A stretch of 64,000 bases of DNA. Origin: JANRLT01 sp041736895 (GTDB lineage: Bacteria > Planctomycetota > Planctomycetia > Pirellulales > JALHPA01). Both the position numbers and the translations under genes were made by a program. The notes under the pieces were generated by a model, which saw only the letters and a program-made list of their open reading frames with translations, made no database searches and had not been told where the DNA came from. Where the stretch lies: positions 11,460 through 75,459 of the forward strand of contig JBGSSS010000204.1 in the NCBI GenBank assembly GCA_041736895.1. The letters run 5' to 3'. The first letter of the stretch is position 1; the number at the start of each line of letters is the position of its first letter. This document shows positions 8,905 through 17,715 of the stretch, piece after piece.

Positions 8905-9477
8905 CTAGTTTGTTCCCGTCAGCATGCCCGTGCAGGCAAAGTACAGGATGCAGCCGATCGCGATCGGAATCCCGTACGGCAGCAGAAACATCCGCGGCTT
9001 GCGCTCGGCGGCGATCGTGGCCAGCGTTTCAGGGTTCTTGATCGTCGTGATTTCGTTGATGATCGAAAAGAACTGTTTCTGGTGCTTGGCCCAGACATTC
9101 CGCGAGAGAACCATCAGCACGGCGAGAACGCCGCCGATGATGGCCGACCAGCAAAAGCCGTAGAACGTGGCATAGCTGCCCACCCAGGCTCCGACGCCGG
9201 CCAGCAACTTGACATCGCCGGCACCCATGCCGCCGATCATGTACGCCGGCAGGAGCAAGGCCAACCCGACCACGGTGCCGAGCAAGCTGTAACCCAATCC
9301 AGCCCACCCCCACATCGTGGTGCAGTAGATCCACCCGCTGATAATCATCGGAAACGTGATCCAGTTCGGGACCTTGAGTTGACGGCCATCGATCCAGGCA
9401 GCCACGATCAAGGTGATCGTCACCGCCCACACGGGCCAGTTATTCACGAACGCGGTTTGCATGGTATCGAGCGACAT
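8905..9477 (-). CDS. cpaA: Prepilin peptidase CpaA/TadV (family A24)
   Basis: This 190-residue integral membrane aspartic protease cleaves Flp and TadE prepilins. The two catalytic aspartates of the family are visible: one in AAWIDGRQLKVPNW (residue about 30) and one in GGMGAGDVKLLAGVG (about 88), the GxGD-type motif. About six hydrophobic helices span the protein. It is shorter than PilD-type enzymes and lacks their N-terminal methylase part, as is usual in Tad loci. It lies between the pilin genes and tadE. The start could also be the second ATG, five codons in. Confidence 0.9.
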   Translation of the reverse strand: MSLDTMQTAFVNNWPVWAVTITLIVAAWIDGRQLKVPNWITFPMIISGWIYCTTMWGWAGLGYSLLGTVVGLALLLPAYMIGGMGAGDVKLLAGVGAWVGSYATFYGFCWSAIIGGVLAVLMVLSRNVWAKHQKQFFSIINEITTIKNPETLATIAAERKPRMFLLPYGIPIAIGCILYFACTGMLTGTN

Positions 9478-9637
9478 GACGGCGAATCCTTGATCTCAAA
9501 CGGCCAAGTGGTGGTGGAAACTGGGGGCAAAACGGCGGGTGTGCGACGCGCCAAGGATGCCTCTCTACGGGAACCCTAGCTTGCGGAATGGCGGCTTGCT
9601 GGAAATTACTTGAGCTTTTTACTGGGAATTTTTCTAA

Positions 9638-9697
9638 GCTGCGGAGCTCCGCCCTCTGGGGAGCCGAGCATCCAGGGGGCGGAGCCCCGGGGCTTTG
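9638..9697. repeat. Inverted pair of GGGCGGAGC palindromes
   Basis: Two GC-rich palindromes sharing the core GGGCGGAGC/GCTCCGCCC face each other at about 9640-9660 and 9671-9692, ending in GGGGCTTTG. They lie between flp and cpaA and look like a GC-rich version of the AAAGCC-palindrome family. Confidence 0.6.
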
Positions 9698-9737
9698 AGT
9701 TGTCTTGAACAACGCGTATTTTTTATCAGTGTCGCAA

Positions 9738-9923
9738 TTAGCTGCCGCCAGCCCCGAGAGACTGCGCCGTACGTTCAAACACCGGCGCGGTATTGGTGCC
9801 GACCGATTGAATCGCGGCGAAACAAACTAACACAATCAGCGCGATCATCACGGCATATTCGACCGCCGTGGGGCCATCTTCAGAACAGACAAAGCGTTGA
9901 ATTTTTTGGATCAAGCTTTTCAT
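9738..9923 (-). CDS. flp1: Flp-type pilin 1
   Basis: This is a 61-residue Flp prepilin. An AGGAG Shine-Dalgarno eight bases before the ATG at 9923 fixes the start; the frame is open upstream but without a ribosome site. The Flp signature is SEDG|PTAVEYAVM followed by a hydrophobic helix; the expected cleavage is after the Gly, putting Glu at +5. It differs clearly from the other two pilins after the helix (FAAIQSVGTNTAPVFERTAQ). It is the closest pilin gene to the peptidase. Confidence 0.9.
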   Translation of the reverse strand: MKSLIQKIQRFVCSEDGPTAVEYAVMIALIVLVCFAAIQSVGTNTAPVFERTAQSLGAGGS

Positions 9924-10077
9924 CAGCGTTCTCCTATCGGAAAAGCAGCGTAACAGGATAGCTCCGCTACAATCGTGTCCCCAGCGGGGAGAGATTGCAG
10001 CGGAGCCAAGCATGGACTTGGCAATCCGTTGTGAAGCCGGATAACCAAGTCTAGGTCGTGAGTTTAGTCCAGTACGC

Positions 10078-10260
10078 TTAGCTACCGCCGCCGATCGAGT
10101 TGGCGATGTTGGTGAACTGCGTATTGGCATTGGTTCCAATGGAACTGATGGCCGTCAGGCACACGATGACAATGAGTGCCAACATCACGGCATATTCTAC
10201 CGCGGTTGGACCATCTTCTGATTGACAAAACTGACGAATGGATCGCAAGAGCTTGCACAT
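10078..10260 (-). CDS. flp2: Flp-type pilin 2
   Basis: This is a 60-residue Flp prepilin with the cleavage and +5 Glu motif SEDG|PTAVEYAVM. Two ATGs are in frame at 10269 and 10260. AAGGA lies eight bases before the second but directly abuts the first, so the second is chosen. From the helix to the C-terminus (ALIVIVCLTAISSIGTN) it is almost identical to pilin 3, at DNA level too, while the N-terminal leader peptides differ. Flp pilins polymerise into adhesive bundles. Confidence 0.9.
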   Translation of the reverse strand: MCKLLRSIRQFCQSEDGPTAVEYAVMLALIVIVCLTAISSIGTNANTQFTNIANSIGGGS

Positions 10261-10411
10261 GGTTTGCATCCTTTAGATAGGACGGAGGATGACTCGAGGC
10301 AGGAGAGGAGGGAGGATTGATTATCGGAATAATCAGTCCTTGAGGCATAACCGTTCGAGTGGCATGCCGTCGAGTTGCAGTATATTAGCGAAGGTCATGA
10401 AATCCCCTGCG

Positions 10412-10441
10412 GGATCGCGCCGGGCAAACCCGGCGCGATCC
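10412..10441. repeat. 13-bp perfect hairpin between flp3 and flp2
   Basis: GGATCGCGCCGGG (10412-10424) pairs with 10429-10441 around CAAA. It lies 24 bases past the flp3 stop. No T-run follows, so it is more likely an mRNA-stabilising or processing hairpin than a terminator. It could set unequal pilin levels. Confidence 0.65.
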
Positions 10442-10464
10442 GTACAGAGACCACACCACCACAC

Positions 10465-10647
10465 TTAGCTACCGCCGCCAATCGAGTTGGCGACGTTGGT
10501 GAACTGCGTACTGGCATTGGTTCCAATGGAACTGATGGCCGTCAGGCACACGATGACAATGAGTGCCAACATCACGGCGTATTCAACCGCGGTTGGGCCA
10601 TCTTCCGACTTCAAAAACTTCTTGACGTTCAAAAACAGATTCTTCAT
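10465..10647 (-). CDS. flp3: Flp-type pilin 3
   Basis: This is a 60-residue Flp prepilin with GGAGG five bases upstream of the ATG at 10647. It has a Lys-rich leader, then SEDG|PTAVEYAVM and a hydrophobic helix. It is the first gene of the run and its mRNA should start in the 704-base space upstream. Its last 47 residues match pilin 2 with only two substitutions, which points to recent duplication. A strong hairpin follows the stop codon. Confidence 0.9.
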   Translation of the reverse strand: MKNLFLNVKKFLKSEDGPTAVEYAVMLALIVIVCLTAISSIGTNASTQFTNVANSIGGGS

Positions 10648-11351
10648 GGTGTCCTCCGATCCAGCCGTCTACCGCGCGGAACGCCCGCACTGGCATTTGG
10701 CCGAAAATAACGAGATCTCGTGGATTGCCCGCGACACGAAGTGATCGCTTCGCGGCCTGCTGTTGTTGTCACAGACAATCCAACTGGGACGTGGAACCTC
10801 GGCTCATCGCTCGTGAGTCGCAACCCCTCGCGGGATCGCGTCCGAGATTACCAGGAGGACAAAATTGATCCACATGGCAATCACACGGGTTAAGACACAA
10901 ATCACTTTGCATCCGTCATCCATTCGGCAGCCTGGCTATCAACTCACTAAAGTGATTACTAACCGCGAACTGACCCTGGGCTTTGCGTCGCCAACTTGCG
11001 TTGGTTTAGCCTTTGTCGAGGATGATCCCCGGTTCCAACAGGCCTAGCACTGCTGCGGCCAAATGGGGCGAGAGAATTAAGACAAGGGTTGTCTCTCGCG
11101 TTTGACCGCTTTCCCACAACTCCAGAGAGCTGTGTGGCGAAGAACTTGTTAGTTGTTTTAAGACCAACTTGTCTTTCGTTACTGAAACCTAGGTCGATTT
11201 GGCCGAGTGTCAAATTCTGAGGACTGAAAAAACTTGAGCAATCTGGAAAACTTTTCCGCAACGAGAACTTTTCCGGGGCCAGAAACGTGCGTTTGTAACG
11301 AAGTTGTGGGTCGTGCGCGGTGACAAGTTGACAGGAGAAAGAGTAACGCCA
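10648..11351. other. Upstream region of the pilin genes, no gene seen
   Basis: These 704 bases carry no convincing coding sequence on either strand. They lie upstream of the first pilin gene and downstream of the glycosyltransferase gene, both on the minus strand, so the pilus promoter is expected here. Small palindromic pieces occur (near 10725-10755 and 10815-10845, and a CCCTGGGCTTTG remnant at 10975). I could not identify a promoter motif with confidence. Confidence 0.5.
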
Positions 11352-12995
11352 TTACCAGAGATTTCGGATCGAGAGCTTTTCTTTTGCAGAATCTGGATTC
11401 GAGCGCATTTGCCAGACATGATTTTCTTTTTCAGAGAGCGTCCGAGCTTCTGCAAACGGCAGCACAATCCATTGATAGGAATGTCCAACCCGAGAATCGT
11501 GGGCCAAATAACGCCATTTCCATTCAAACCACCAGCGCTGTGGATCGGCCGGATCAATCAAAATATATCGCGGCCAGCCCCGCGTCGTTCGATCAAAGCT
11601 CTGCAACAACTCGCGGTCCATATCGGCCCAATTGCCGTAGTTGTCCGCTCGATAAGTCCAATGAGCGAGTCGCTGTTCCGCCGCGGGAACTTCAAAGCGC
11701 CGTTGATAGTATTGCCAATAACCCGCGAGTAACAGCATAACTTGCACCATCGCGAGAATCGTTACGGCGACGCGCGCGGGGCGAGCAATAGTCGAATACG
11801 CCAACACGATCAACAACGTTACCGGAGCAATGAGCCATAGCCCATAACGCTCGTAACCCGGTTGAATCGCGGCCGGTCCCGCGACGCCGAGAAAACAGAG
11901 CAACGCCAAGCCAGTGCCATCGAACAAGACCGCGTACTGACCAGCCAAATTATGCATTCTTTGCGACAAAAGCGGGATTCTGCCCCGATAACGTGCCCAA
12001 ATTAGCAACACGATCGTTGGAACACTCAAGAGCAAAAGCCAAATCCGCACCGCTGGCAATTCCGCGGCTGGGAATGAGATTGACCCATAAACCGTTGCGC
12101 CATCGAAAAGGCCAATGACATCGCCGCTCCATAGAGTAACTGCGGAAAAGAAGTTGTTCAGCTCGACGCCGGCCCAAGCGCCGCGCGTGATCCCGAGACA
12201 AACGGCGCAGCCGATCGCGGCCATCGCCAGCACAGCGCGCGATCGTAACGACAATTCCAATTTTGCCGCCGCGCTGATCCGCGGCCAAAGCAATGCCAAG
12301 CTTAGCGGCAGAAGAAAAATGTTCGTCGGATGAACTAACAATACCGCGACGAGTGCCAGCGCATAGTAAAGCGCGAATCGCGCCGCGGACCAAGCTTCTC
12401 GATGGAGAATCCACGGCAAATAGAAGAGATGCAAGCAAAACAAGATCGACTGACACGCATCCCAGCCCAGGCGACTGTAAATCACCGCGACGGGCAAGAC
12501 CGCTAGTAAAGCTGTCGTCAGCCAAGCCGTCGTCTGATTGATCGCCCGGCGGCAAAGCTGCCAATTCACCAGCAACGCCAAGATTCCGCTCGCGAGCGCT
12601 GGCAAACGCAGCGACCAAATGCTCGGCGCGAGCGTTGCATCGAGCACAAGCCGTGGAATCATTAAAAACGGATTCCAAATGTTCCCCGTCGGCGTCCGAA
12701 AATCGACGCGTTCCGCGGCAGGCAACGTTTTGCCGTAAAGGTACTCATCGAGAAATCGCTGCGCTTGGACGCCGTACCAAGCCTCGTCGCCGTTCACGCC
12801 GGGCACTCGGCCCAATTGCCACGCGCGCAAGCAGATGCCCAAGACGATCAGCGTCGCGCAGACAAGGATCAACGGCGTCGAAATCTTGTGGCGTGGGTTA
12901 TGACGATTGTGCGGTTGTTCGGTTGGCCACGAACCTGCCTGGGCGAAATTCTTCGCCTCGAATTGTTCAGGCTCATGTTCTAACAGTGCAGTCAT
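11352..12995 (-). CDS. ArnT/PMT-like membrane glycosyltransferase
   Basis: This 547-residue multi-pass membrane protein resembles GT-C glycosyltransferases that use polyprenyl-phosphate sugars. After an N-terminal helix the first periplasmic loop carries GVNGDEAWYGVQAQRFL, which fits the acidic DE motif expected in that loop (about residue 70). About ten hydrophobic helices follow, and a soluble C-terminal part (about 455-547) holds YILIDPADPQRWWFEWKWR. The frame opens further upstream to 13286, but that part is Arg-rich and overlaps the divergent gene; 12995 and 13046 are both possible starts without a clear ribosome site. It diverges from the 13154-19030 run and may act with it on cell-envelope glycans. 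The acceptor is unknown. Confidence 0.7.
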   Translation of the reverse strand: MTALLEHEPEQFEAKNFAQAGSWPTEQPHNRHNPRHKISTPLILVCATLIVLGICLRAWQLGRVPGVNGDEAWYGVQAQRFLDEYLYGKTLPAAERVDFRTPTGNIWNPFLMIPRLVLDATLAPSIWSLRLPALASGILALLVNWQLCRRAINQTTAWLTTALLAVLPVAVIYSRLGWDACQSILFCLHLFYLPWILHREAWSAARFALYYALALVAVLLVHPTNIFLLPLSLALLWPRISAAAKLELSLRSRAVLAMAAIGCAVCLGITRGAWAGVELNNFFSAVTLWSGDVIGLFDGATVYGSISFPAAELPAVRIWLLLLSVPTIVLLIWARYRGRIPLLSQRMHNLAGQYAVLFDGTGLALLCFLGVAGPAAIQPGYERYGLWLIAPVTLLIVLAYSTIARPARVAVTILAMVQVMLLLAGYWQYYQRRFEVPAAEQRLAHWTYRADNYGNWADMDRELLQSFDRTTRGWPRYILIDPADPQRWWFEWKWRYLAHDSRVGHSYQWIVLPFAEARTLSEKENHVWQMRSNPDSAKEKLSIRNLW

Positions 12996-13153
12996 AACTG
13001 TTACGAAATCTCGATTAATTGGACAATTTTGCGCGCGTAGGGACATTGCAACGCCTAGAGAAAGGTATCTTTTTCTAACGACTGGCGCGGGAAATCTTGT
13101 TGAAAGTTCTTTCCCCGTTCGTTCCCGCCTCGATCCTCCCGCCGCAACCGCTA

Positions 13154-14077
13154 ATGTCACTCTGGCTCGATCTGCTGTCGCAGTTTCGTGGACCCATTGG
13201 GTACCAGCGTGGAGAAATTGCGCACGCCGAACCGACCGCCGTTGCCGCGCTAGCGATGTTGGCTTGGGATTCTGGTCGTTTCGCATCGACCATCGCGCGT
13301 CACGAAGCTTGGCTCGCCGAGCGTCAGCAAGCTGACGGCAGCATCGCCCCGAATGAACAACTCGCCGAGCCGGGTTGGGCTACCAGTTGGGCGCTGCTGG
13401 AAGCGGCAGCACGGCAATCGCTCTCCAGCAGTGACGTTCCCCACAAATCGCCGGACACGACAAGTGCTTTGCAGTGGCTGCTCGCCACTAGCGGCATGCC
13501 GCTCGAAAACACGCCCAGCATGGGGCACGATACGATGCTGCTCGGTTGGCCCTGGGTTGTTGGCACGCATACCTGGCTCGAACCGACGTGTTTGGCAGTC
13601 ATGGCGCTCAAGGCTCATGGCTACGCTGACCATCCACGCTGCATTGAAGGAATGAGGGTCGTTAAAGATCGTCTGCTCCCGCGCGGCGGCGCCAACTACG
13701 GGAACACGTTCGTCCTGGGACAGCAGTTGCTGCCGCACCTGCAACCGACGGGGCTCGCGCTCATGGCGCTGGCCGGCACGGCGGACGACAACGGGTATCA
13801 AGCTGCGGCGCGTGAGTACCTTCTACGCGAGCTGCCGATCTTACCCGGCGCTGCTTCACTCGCTTATGGCTTTCTTGGCCTGCACGCACAGCGCACAGAA
13901 CTGCCCAATGCCGGAAACTTATTGCAAGCCGCGGCCGAGCGCGTTCTGCGCCGCGACACGTCGCCATATCGCCTAGCCCTGCTCTGCTGGGCCGCGTGGG
14001 CGATCGAACAGCCGCCGGGAACAATCTGGCCGGGGAGCATTTTGCAGCCAGCCAAGCTGACGGCGGTGCCGGCATGA
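13154..14077 (+). CDS. Prenyltransferase/squalene-cyclase-like alpha/alpha-toroid protein, function unknown
   Basis: This 307-residue protein is built of repeated helix pairs of the squalene-cyclase type. Repeats are visible at about 27-65 (EPTAVAALAML, then QQADGSIAPNEQ), 75-95 (GWATSWALLEAA), 155-170 (EPTCLAVMALKAHG) and 215-230 (QPTGLALMALAG). No DxDD cyclase motif and no signal peptide are visible. Some toroid proteins of this type are binding proteins rather than enzymes. The ATG at 13154 is chosen over an upstream TTG at 13097. Its stop overlaps the start of the DUF362 gene (ATGA), so the two are translationally coupled. Confidence 0.6.
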   Translation: MSLWLDLLSQFRGPIGYQRGEIAHAEPTAVAALAMLAWDSGRFASTIARHEAWLAERQQADGSIAPNEQLAEPGWATSWALLEAAARQSLSSSDVPHKSPDTTSALQWLLATSGMPLENTPSMGHDTMLLGWPWVVGTHTWLEPTCLAVMALKAHGYADHPRCIEGMRVVKDRLLPRGGANYGNTFVLGQQLLPHLQPTGLALMALAGTADDNGYQAAAREYLLRELPILPGAASLAYGFLGLHAQRTELPNAGNLLQAAAERVLRRDTSPYRLALLCWAAWAIEQPPGTIWPGSILQPAKLTAVPA

Positions 14078-15330
14078 GTCTTGACAAGAACGAATCATCT
14101 AATACGACGCGTGGAGAAACGACGCACGCCGTCGATTGCTGGCCCTGCGGCACGCCCAAGCACAAACCGGCGGAGAATCCGGTTGTCGCTTCCAATGAAA
14201 ATCCAGTCGCTGAGACGAAGTCAAAATTGCTAAGCGGCGAAGCCGTGGGTAGTCATGCGAGTCATCCATGCGGTGGAAATCGAGCTACGGAATTCTCTGC
14301 TGACAAAGCGAATCCCGAGAAGCTCGACTCGCTGACGCTCGATCGACGAACATTACTCGTCGGCGCAGGGGCTGTCGCAGTCGCGGCGGGGAGTTACAAC
14401 CTTTGGGCTAACACCTCTGGGCCACGGGCTTCGGTCTTTGTCGCGCGTAATCAGCGATACGACGGACAGTTGGAGACGACGATCCGCGATGGCTTGCTCG
14501 CCAGCGGGTTCGACGCAAGTTGGGTGCGCGGGCGGCGTGTGTTGTTGAAGCCGAACCTGGTCGAGCCATCGCGGTTGTCGCCGCAGATGACGACGCACCC
14601 GCGAGTGATCCTCGCCGTGGCCGAAGTTTTTCTGCGCTGGGGCGCAACGGTTATTGTCGGCGAAGGGCCCGGCCATGTCCGCGACACCGAAAACGCGCTT
14701 TACGAGTCTGGCTTGGCCGAAGCCCTCGATGACGCGCGCCTAAAGTTCATCGATCTCAATTACGAAGAGACGGCCTGGCTGCCGAATCGGGGCAACGCGT
14801 GCAAACTCGCCGGGTTTCACTTCCCCAAGAGCGTGGTCGAGGCCGACCTGCTCGTCTCGATCCCCAAGATGAAGACGCACCACTGGGTCGGCTTCACCGC
14901 GTCGCTGAAAAACTTTTACGGCGTTATCCCCGGCATCCGTTACGGCTGGCCGAAGAACGTCCTACATCACAACGGCATCCCCGAAACGATCTTCGACATC
15001 AACGCGAGCATCCCCCGCGCGATCGGCATCGTCGATGGCATCGAATGCATGGAAGGCGATGGACCGATCCTCGGTACGCCCAAGCCGATGGGCTTGCTCC
15101 TGATGGGGACGAACCTCACGGCGCTCGATGCGACCGTCGCGCGGATCATGGGTTTGAAACCCGAGTTAGTCAGTTACCTGCAATTGTTCGCCGACAAATT
15201 CGGCCCCATTGCCGATAGCCGCATCGAACAGCGAGGCGAAGATTGGCGGCCGATGGTCAACCCGTTCAAGGTTCTCGACGAACCGCACCTGCGCGAGTTG
15301 ACGACGCAAAAGGCGCAGTTGATTACATAA
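14074..15330 (+). CDS. DUF362 domain protein with an internal twin-arginine anchor
   Basis: This 418-residue protein starts at the ATGA overlap with the toroid gene. Residues 1-88 are Asn/Glu/Ala-rich and look disordered. At about 90-110 there is LDRRTLLVGAGAVAVAAGSYN, a twin-arginine pair followed by a short hydrophobic stretch, as in Tat signals but unusually far from the N-terminus. The DUF362 domain follows (RVLLKPNLVEPS, then SIPKMKTHHWVGFTASLKNFYGVIPG and NLTALDATVARIMG). DUF362 proteins are often near iron-sulfur proteins, but no Cys cluster is seen here. The reaction is unknown. The next gene starts two bases after its stop. Confidence 0.75.
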   Translation: MSLDKNESSNTTRGETTHAVDCWPCGTPKHKPAENPVVASNENPVAETKSKLLSGEAVGSHASHPCGGNRATEFSADKANPEKLDSLTLDRRTLLVGAGAVAVAAGSYNLWANTSGPRASVFVARNQRYDGQLETTIRDGLLASGFDASWVRGRRVLLKPNLVEPSRLSPQMTTHPRVILAVAEVFLRWGATVIVGEGPGHVRDTENALYESGLAEALDDARLKFIDLNYEETAWLPNRGNACKLAGFHFPKSVVEADLLVSIPKMKTHHWVGFTASLKNFYGVIPGIRYGWPKNVLHHNGIPETIFDINASIPRAIGIVDGIECMEGDGPILGTPKPMGLLLMGTNLTALDATVARIMGLKPELVSYLQLFADKFGPIADSRIEQRGEDWRPMVNPFKVLDEPHLRELTTQKAQLIT

Positions 15331-15332
15331 CG

Positions 15333-17687
15333 ATGAATCTTGTTCCACAACACGACGAACAAACCCCGCCGGCCGAATGGCATGGCGGCGTGGCGGAGCA
15401 TGCGTTAGAAACCCGCAGCGTTAGCCAGGGCATCAAAGTAAACGACGCGAATTCAAAAACAGACGACAAGCAGCTTTCGTCAACAACTCAAGTAATTTGG
15501 CTCTGGTTGACACTTTGGTCACTGCTGTTGCTGCCGCTGGTAATGGGCCTCATACCAATTGCGGACGATCTCGGCGCCTATCATTGGCCGCTGCGCTCGT
15601 TTTATCACTCGTCGTTACAGTCGGGCGACGACTGGACATGGTGCCCCTGGATTTTCGGCGGGTATCATCTGCAAGGCGAAGGTCAAATCGGCGGCGATCA
15701 TCCGCTGCATCAGTTACTCTACCGTGTCTTCCCGTTACCGATTGCGATTGGACTTGAGAGTTGGTGGGCTTACCCCGCAACCTTCTTCGGCATGTGGTGG
15801 TGGCTGCGGCAGATGCGATTTTCTCGCGTTGCCAGCCAAACAGCCGCGCTCGCGTTTAGTTTCTGCGGCTACATGTCGCTGCGTTTTGTGCACACCAACG
15901 CGATTCAGGTAATCGCGCATCTGCCTTGGTTGTTAGGTTGTTTAACGTGGCTTGAACATCGTGCGCGACGCTCCATGGCGCTACGTTCGATACTAGCGCC
16001 GATTATTTGCAGCGCTTTACTCACGGGCTCGCAGTTACTACTCGGTTATCCGCAGTACGTCGTATTTACATTGATTGCCGAAGCCCTGTGGCTTGCGACG
16101 CTGATGCAGCGTTCGCCTAAGCTCCGTCGTACGCTGGCCTTGAGTTGGCTGACCGCAAAAGGTCTCGGAATTCTGCTGGGTGCCGCGCAAGTTATGCCCA
16201 CGCTGGAATACTTGACGCTTTCCGAACGCGCGAACTGGACTACGGAACAAATGTTCGAAGGTTCTTGGCCGCTGCTAAATCTTTCACAGCTTGTCGCGCC
16301 GTATTTGTTTAAGACTCGCGTCGTTGGCCAGAACACGCACGAACTGACCATCTTCGTCGGTCTGACGACCGTCGTTCTGGCCCTCGTGGGACTCGTGCAG
16401 CGGCCGCAAAAATCGTTGCAACCTGTTAAAGCTTTCGCCGTGTTGCTTTGCTGCGCCGGCTTACTGCTTGCCCTCGGGCAGGATAGCCCGCTGGCGGCGG
16501 CGCTACCGTATATTCCTGTGTGGAATCGCTTTCGGTTTCCGTGCCGCGCGACACTCTTGCTCTGTCTAGGAGTTGTTTTACTTGCGGCGCTCGGCATGCA
16601 GCACCTTTCCACGCGCACAAGGAAGACTCGCGAAGACAAGGCTCCGCAAAAGCTGCCGCAGCGAGCTTGGACGTTGTTCACGATCTTGTTGTCCGTCAGC
16701 GTCGCACTACCAATATATGCGGCTTTGCAATGGCCGCAATTTGTCTCCGCAGCAACTTGGCAATGGTGGGCTGCACCACTGTTGTTGAGCGTGGTTTTTT
16801 TGGCCGTTTGGCGGTGGCCATTTTCCAGCAAAGCCTTGGGTTGCTTCACCTTGATGTTAGGCGTCGAATTGGTTTACTACGCCGCGAGTTACCCGCATTG
16901 GCAACAGTGGGAATTTTCGATCTGGCGCAGCTGGTCAACGGTGGAATCGAATGATCATCAATCGTCCTACGCACAACCAAGATTCGTCCCGCTGAATGCA
17001 GTGCGTAGCAATAGCAACATCGATATTGATGTGCTCAGCTGTCGCAAAGACCAGCGTCATCATAGCGCCCCAACGGCCCAGATCGACGGCTATGCCGGCG
17101 TTCGTCCGCAGCGGCGATTGACTTACGACTTGCAACATCCGAATGCCCTGTGCGCGGCTGGAGTCACTCATGGACGAAAGCCATGGGATTACAAATCAAG
17201 AAGTACTGAGGAAGAAATTTGCCTCAACCCTATTAATCGCGCTGAGTTAGTGGCCGAGACACGTGTCAGTAATGATCCGGCTCGAGATCTCGAACAGATC
17301 GATGTGCTGCAGCAAGCCCTCGTGGAAACGGACCAGCACTTGGCCGCACCTTCGGCCAGCGATGTCTTAAAGCTGAATCTCACCGGCGATGGTCCGGGCC
17401 GCCTGGCTTTCAACCTCGATACCAACCGCGATGTTCTCCTCGTCACCACCGAGAGCTTTCATCCCGGCTGGCACGCGCGCGTCGATGGCGCGGACGTTCC
17501 GGCCTTGCGGGTCAATGGGGATTTTCTGGGCGTGCGGATTCCAGCGGCTGCTCAGCGAGTCGAGTGTTACTTTTCGGACAACTGGCATGCGGTTGGCCGT
17601 TGGATCAGTCTCGGTAGCCTAGGGTTGCTAGGACTTGTTTTCTGTTGGTCGCGCACGCGCGCCGTAGCACGGGCATCTTGCCCGTGA
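15333..17687 (+). CDS. YfhO-like multi-pass membrane protein
   Basis: This 784-residue protein has a soluble N-terminus of about 55 residues, then about twelve membrane helices, with IPIADDLGAYHWPLRSFYH and the loop GGYHLQGEGQIGGDHPLH in the first periplasmic part. The C-terminal soluble region (about 520-735) ends with VTTESFHPGWHARVDGADVPALRVNGDFLGVRIP, a beta domain shared with YfhO/GT-C proteins. A last helix precedes the stop. The start ATG lies two bases after the DUF362 stop. The final six codons and the TGA stop (17685-17687) fall inside a REP-like hairpin at 17664-17686. It probably acts in envelope polysaccharide or lipid glycosylation. Confidence 0.7.
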   Translation: MNLVPQHDEQTPPAEWHGGVAEHALETRSVSQGIKVNDANSKTDDKQLSSTTQVIWLWLTLWSLLLLPLVMGLIPIADDLGAYHWPLRSFYHSSLQSGDDWTWCPWIFGGYHLQGEGQIGGDHPLHQLLYRVFPLPIAIGLESWWAYPATFFGMWWWLRQMRFSRVASQTAALAFSFCGYMSLRFVHTNAIQVIAHLPWLLGCLTWLEHRARRSMALRSILAPIICSALLTGSQLLLGYPQYVVFTLIAEALWLATLMQRSPKLRRTLALSWLTAKGLGILLGAAQVMPTLEYLTLSERANWTTEQMFEGSWPLLNLSQLVAPYLFKTRVVGQNTHELTIFVGLTTVVLALVGLVQRPQKSLQPVKAFAVLLCCAGLLLALGQDSPLAAALPYIPVWNRFRFPCRATLLLCLGVVLLAALGMQHLSTRTRKTREDKAPQKLPQRAWTLFTILLSVSVALPIYAALQWPQFVSAATWQWWAAPLLLSVVFLAVWRWPFSSKALGCFTLMLGVELVYYAASYPHWQQWEFSIWRSWSTVESNDHQSSYAQPRFVPLNAVRSNSNIDIDVLSCRKDQRHHSAPTAQIDGYAGVRPQRRLTYDLQHPNALCAAGVTHGRKPWDYKSRSTEEEICLNPINRAELVAETRVSNDPARDLEQIDVLQQALVETDQHLAAPSASDVLKLNLTGDGPGRLAFNLDTNRDVLLVTTESFHPGWHARVDGADVPALRVNGDFLGVRIPAAAQRVECYFSDNWHAVGRWISLGSLGLLGLVFCWSRTRAVARASCP

Positions 17688-17715
17688 GGCAGCTTGGGCT
17701 GGAAGCCCAAGATAC
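17664..17715. repeat. REP-like inverted pair overlapping the end of the YfhO-like gene
   Basis: The first unit is GTAG followed by CACGGGCA-TCT-TGCCCGTG. The second is CTTGGGCT-GGA-AGCCCAAG followed by ATAC. The units face each other. The upstream gene reads through the GTAG foot and stops with a TGA at the far end of the first hairpin, so its last residues ARASCP are encoded by the repeat. Confidence 0.8.

Noticed and set aside
10078..10647. Tandem pilin repeats as a possible CRISPR-like array
   Set aside because: Only two copies, both are coding, and no short direct repeats with unique spacers occur anywhere in the window.
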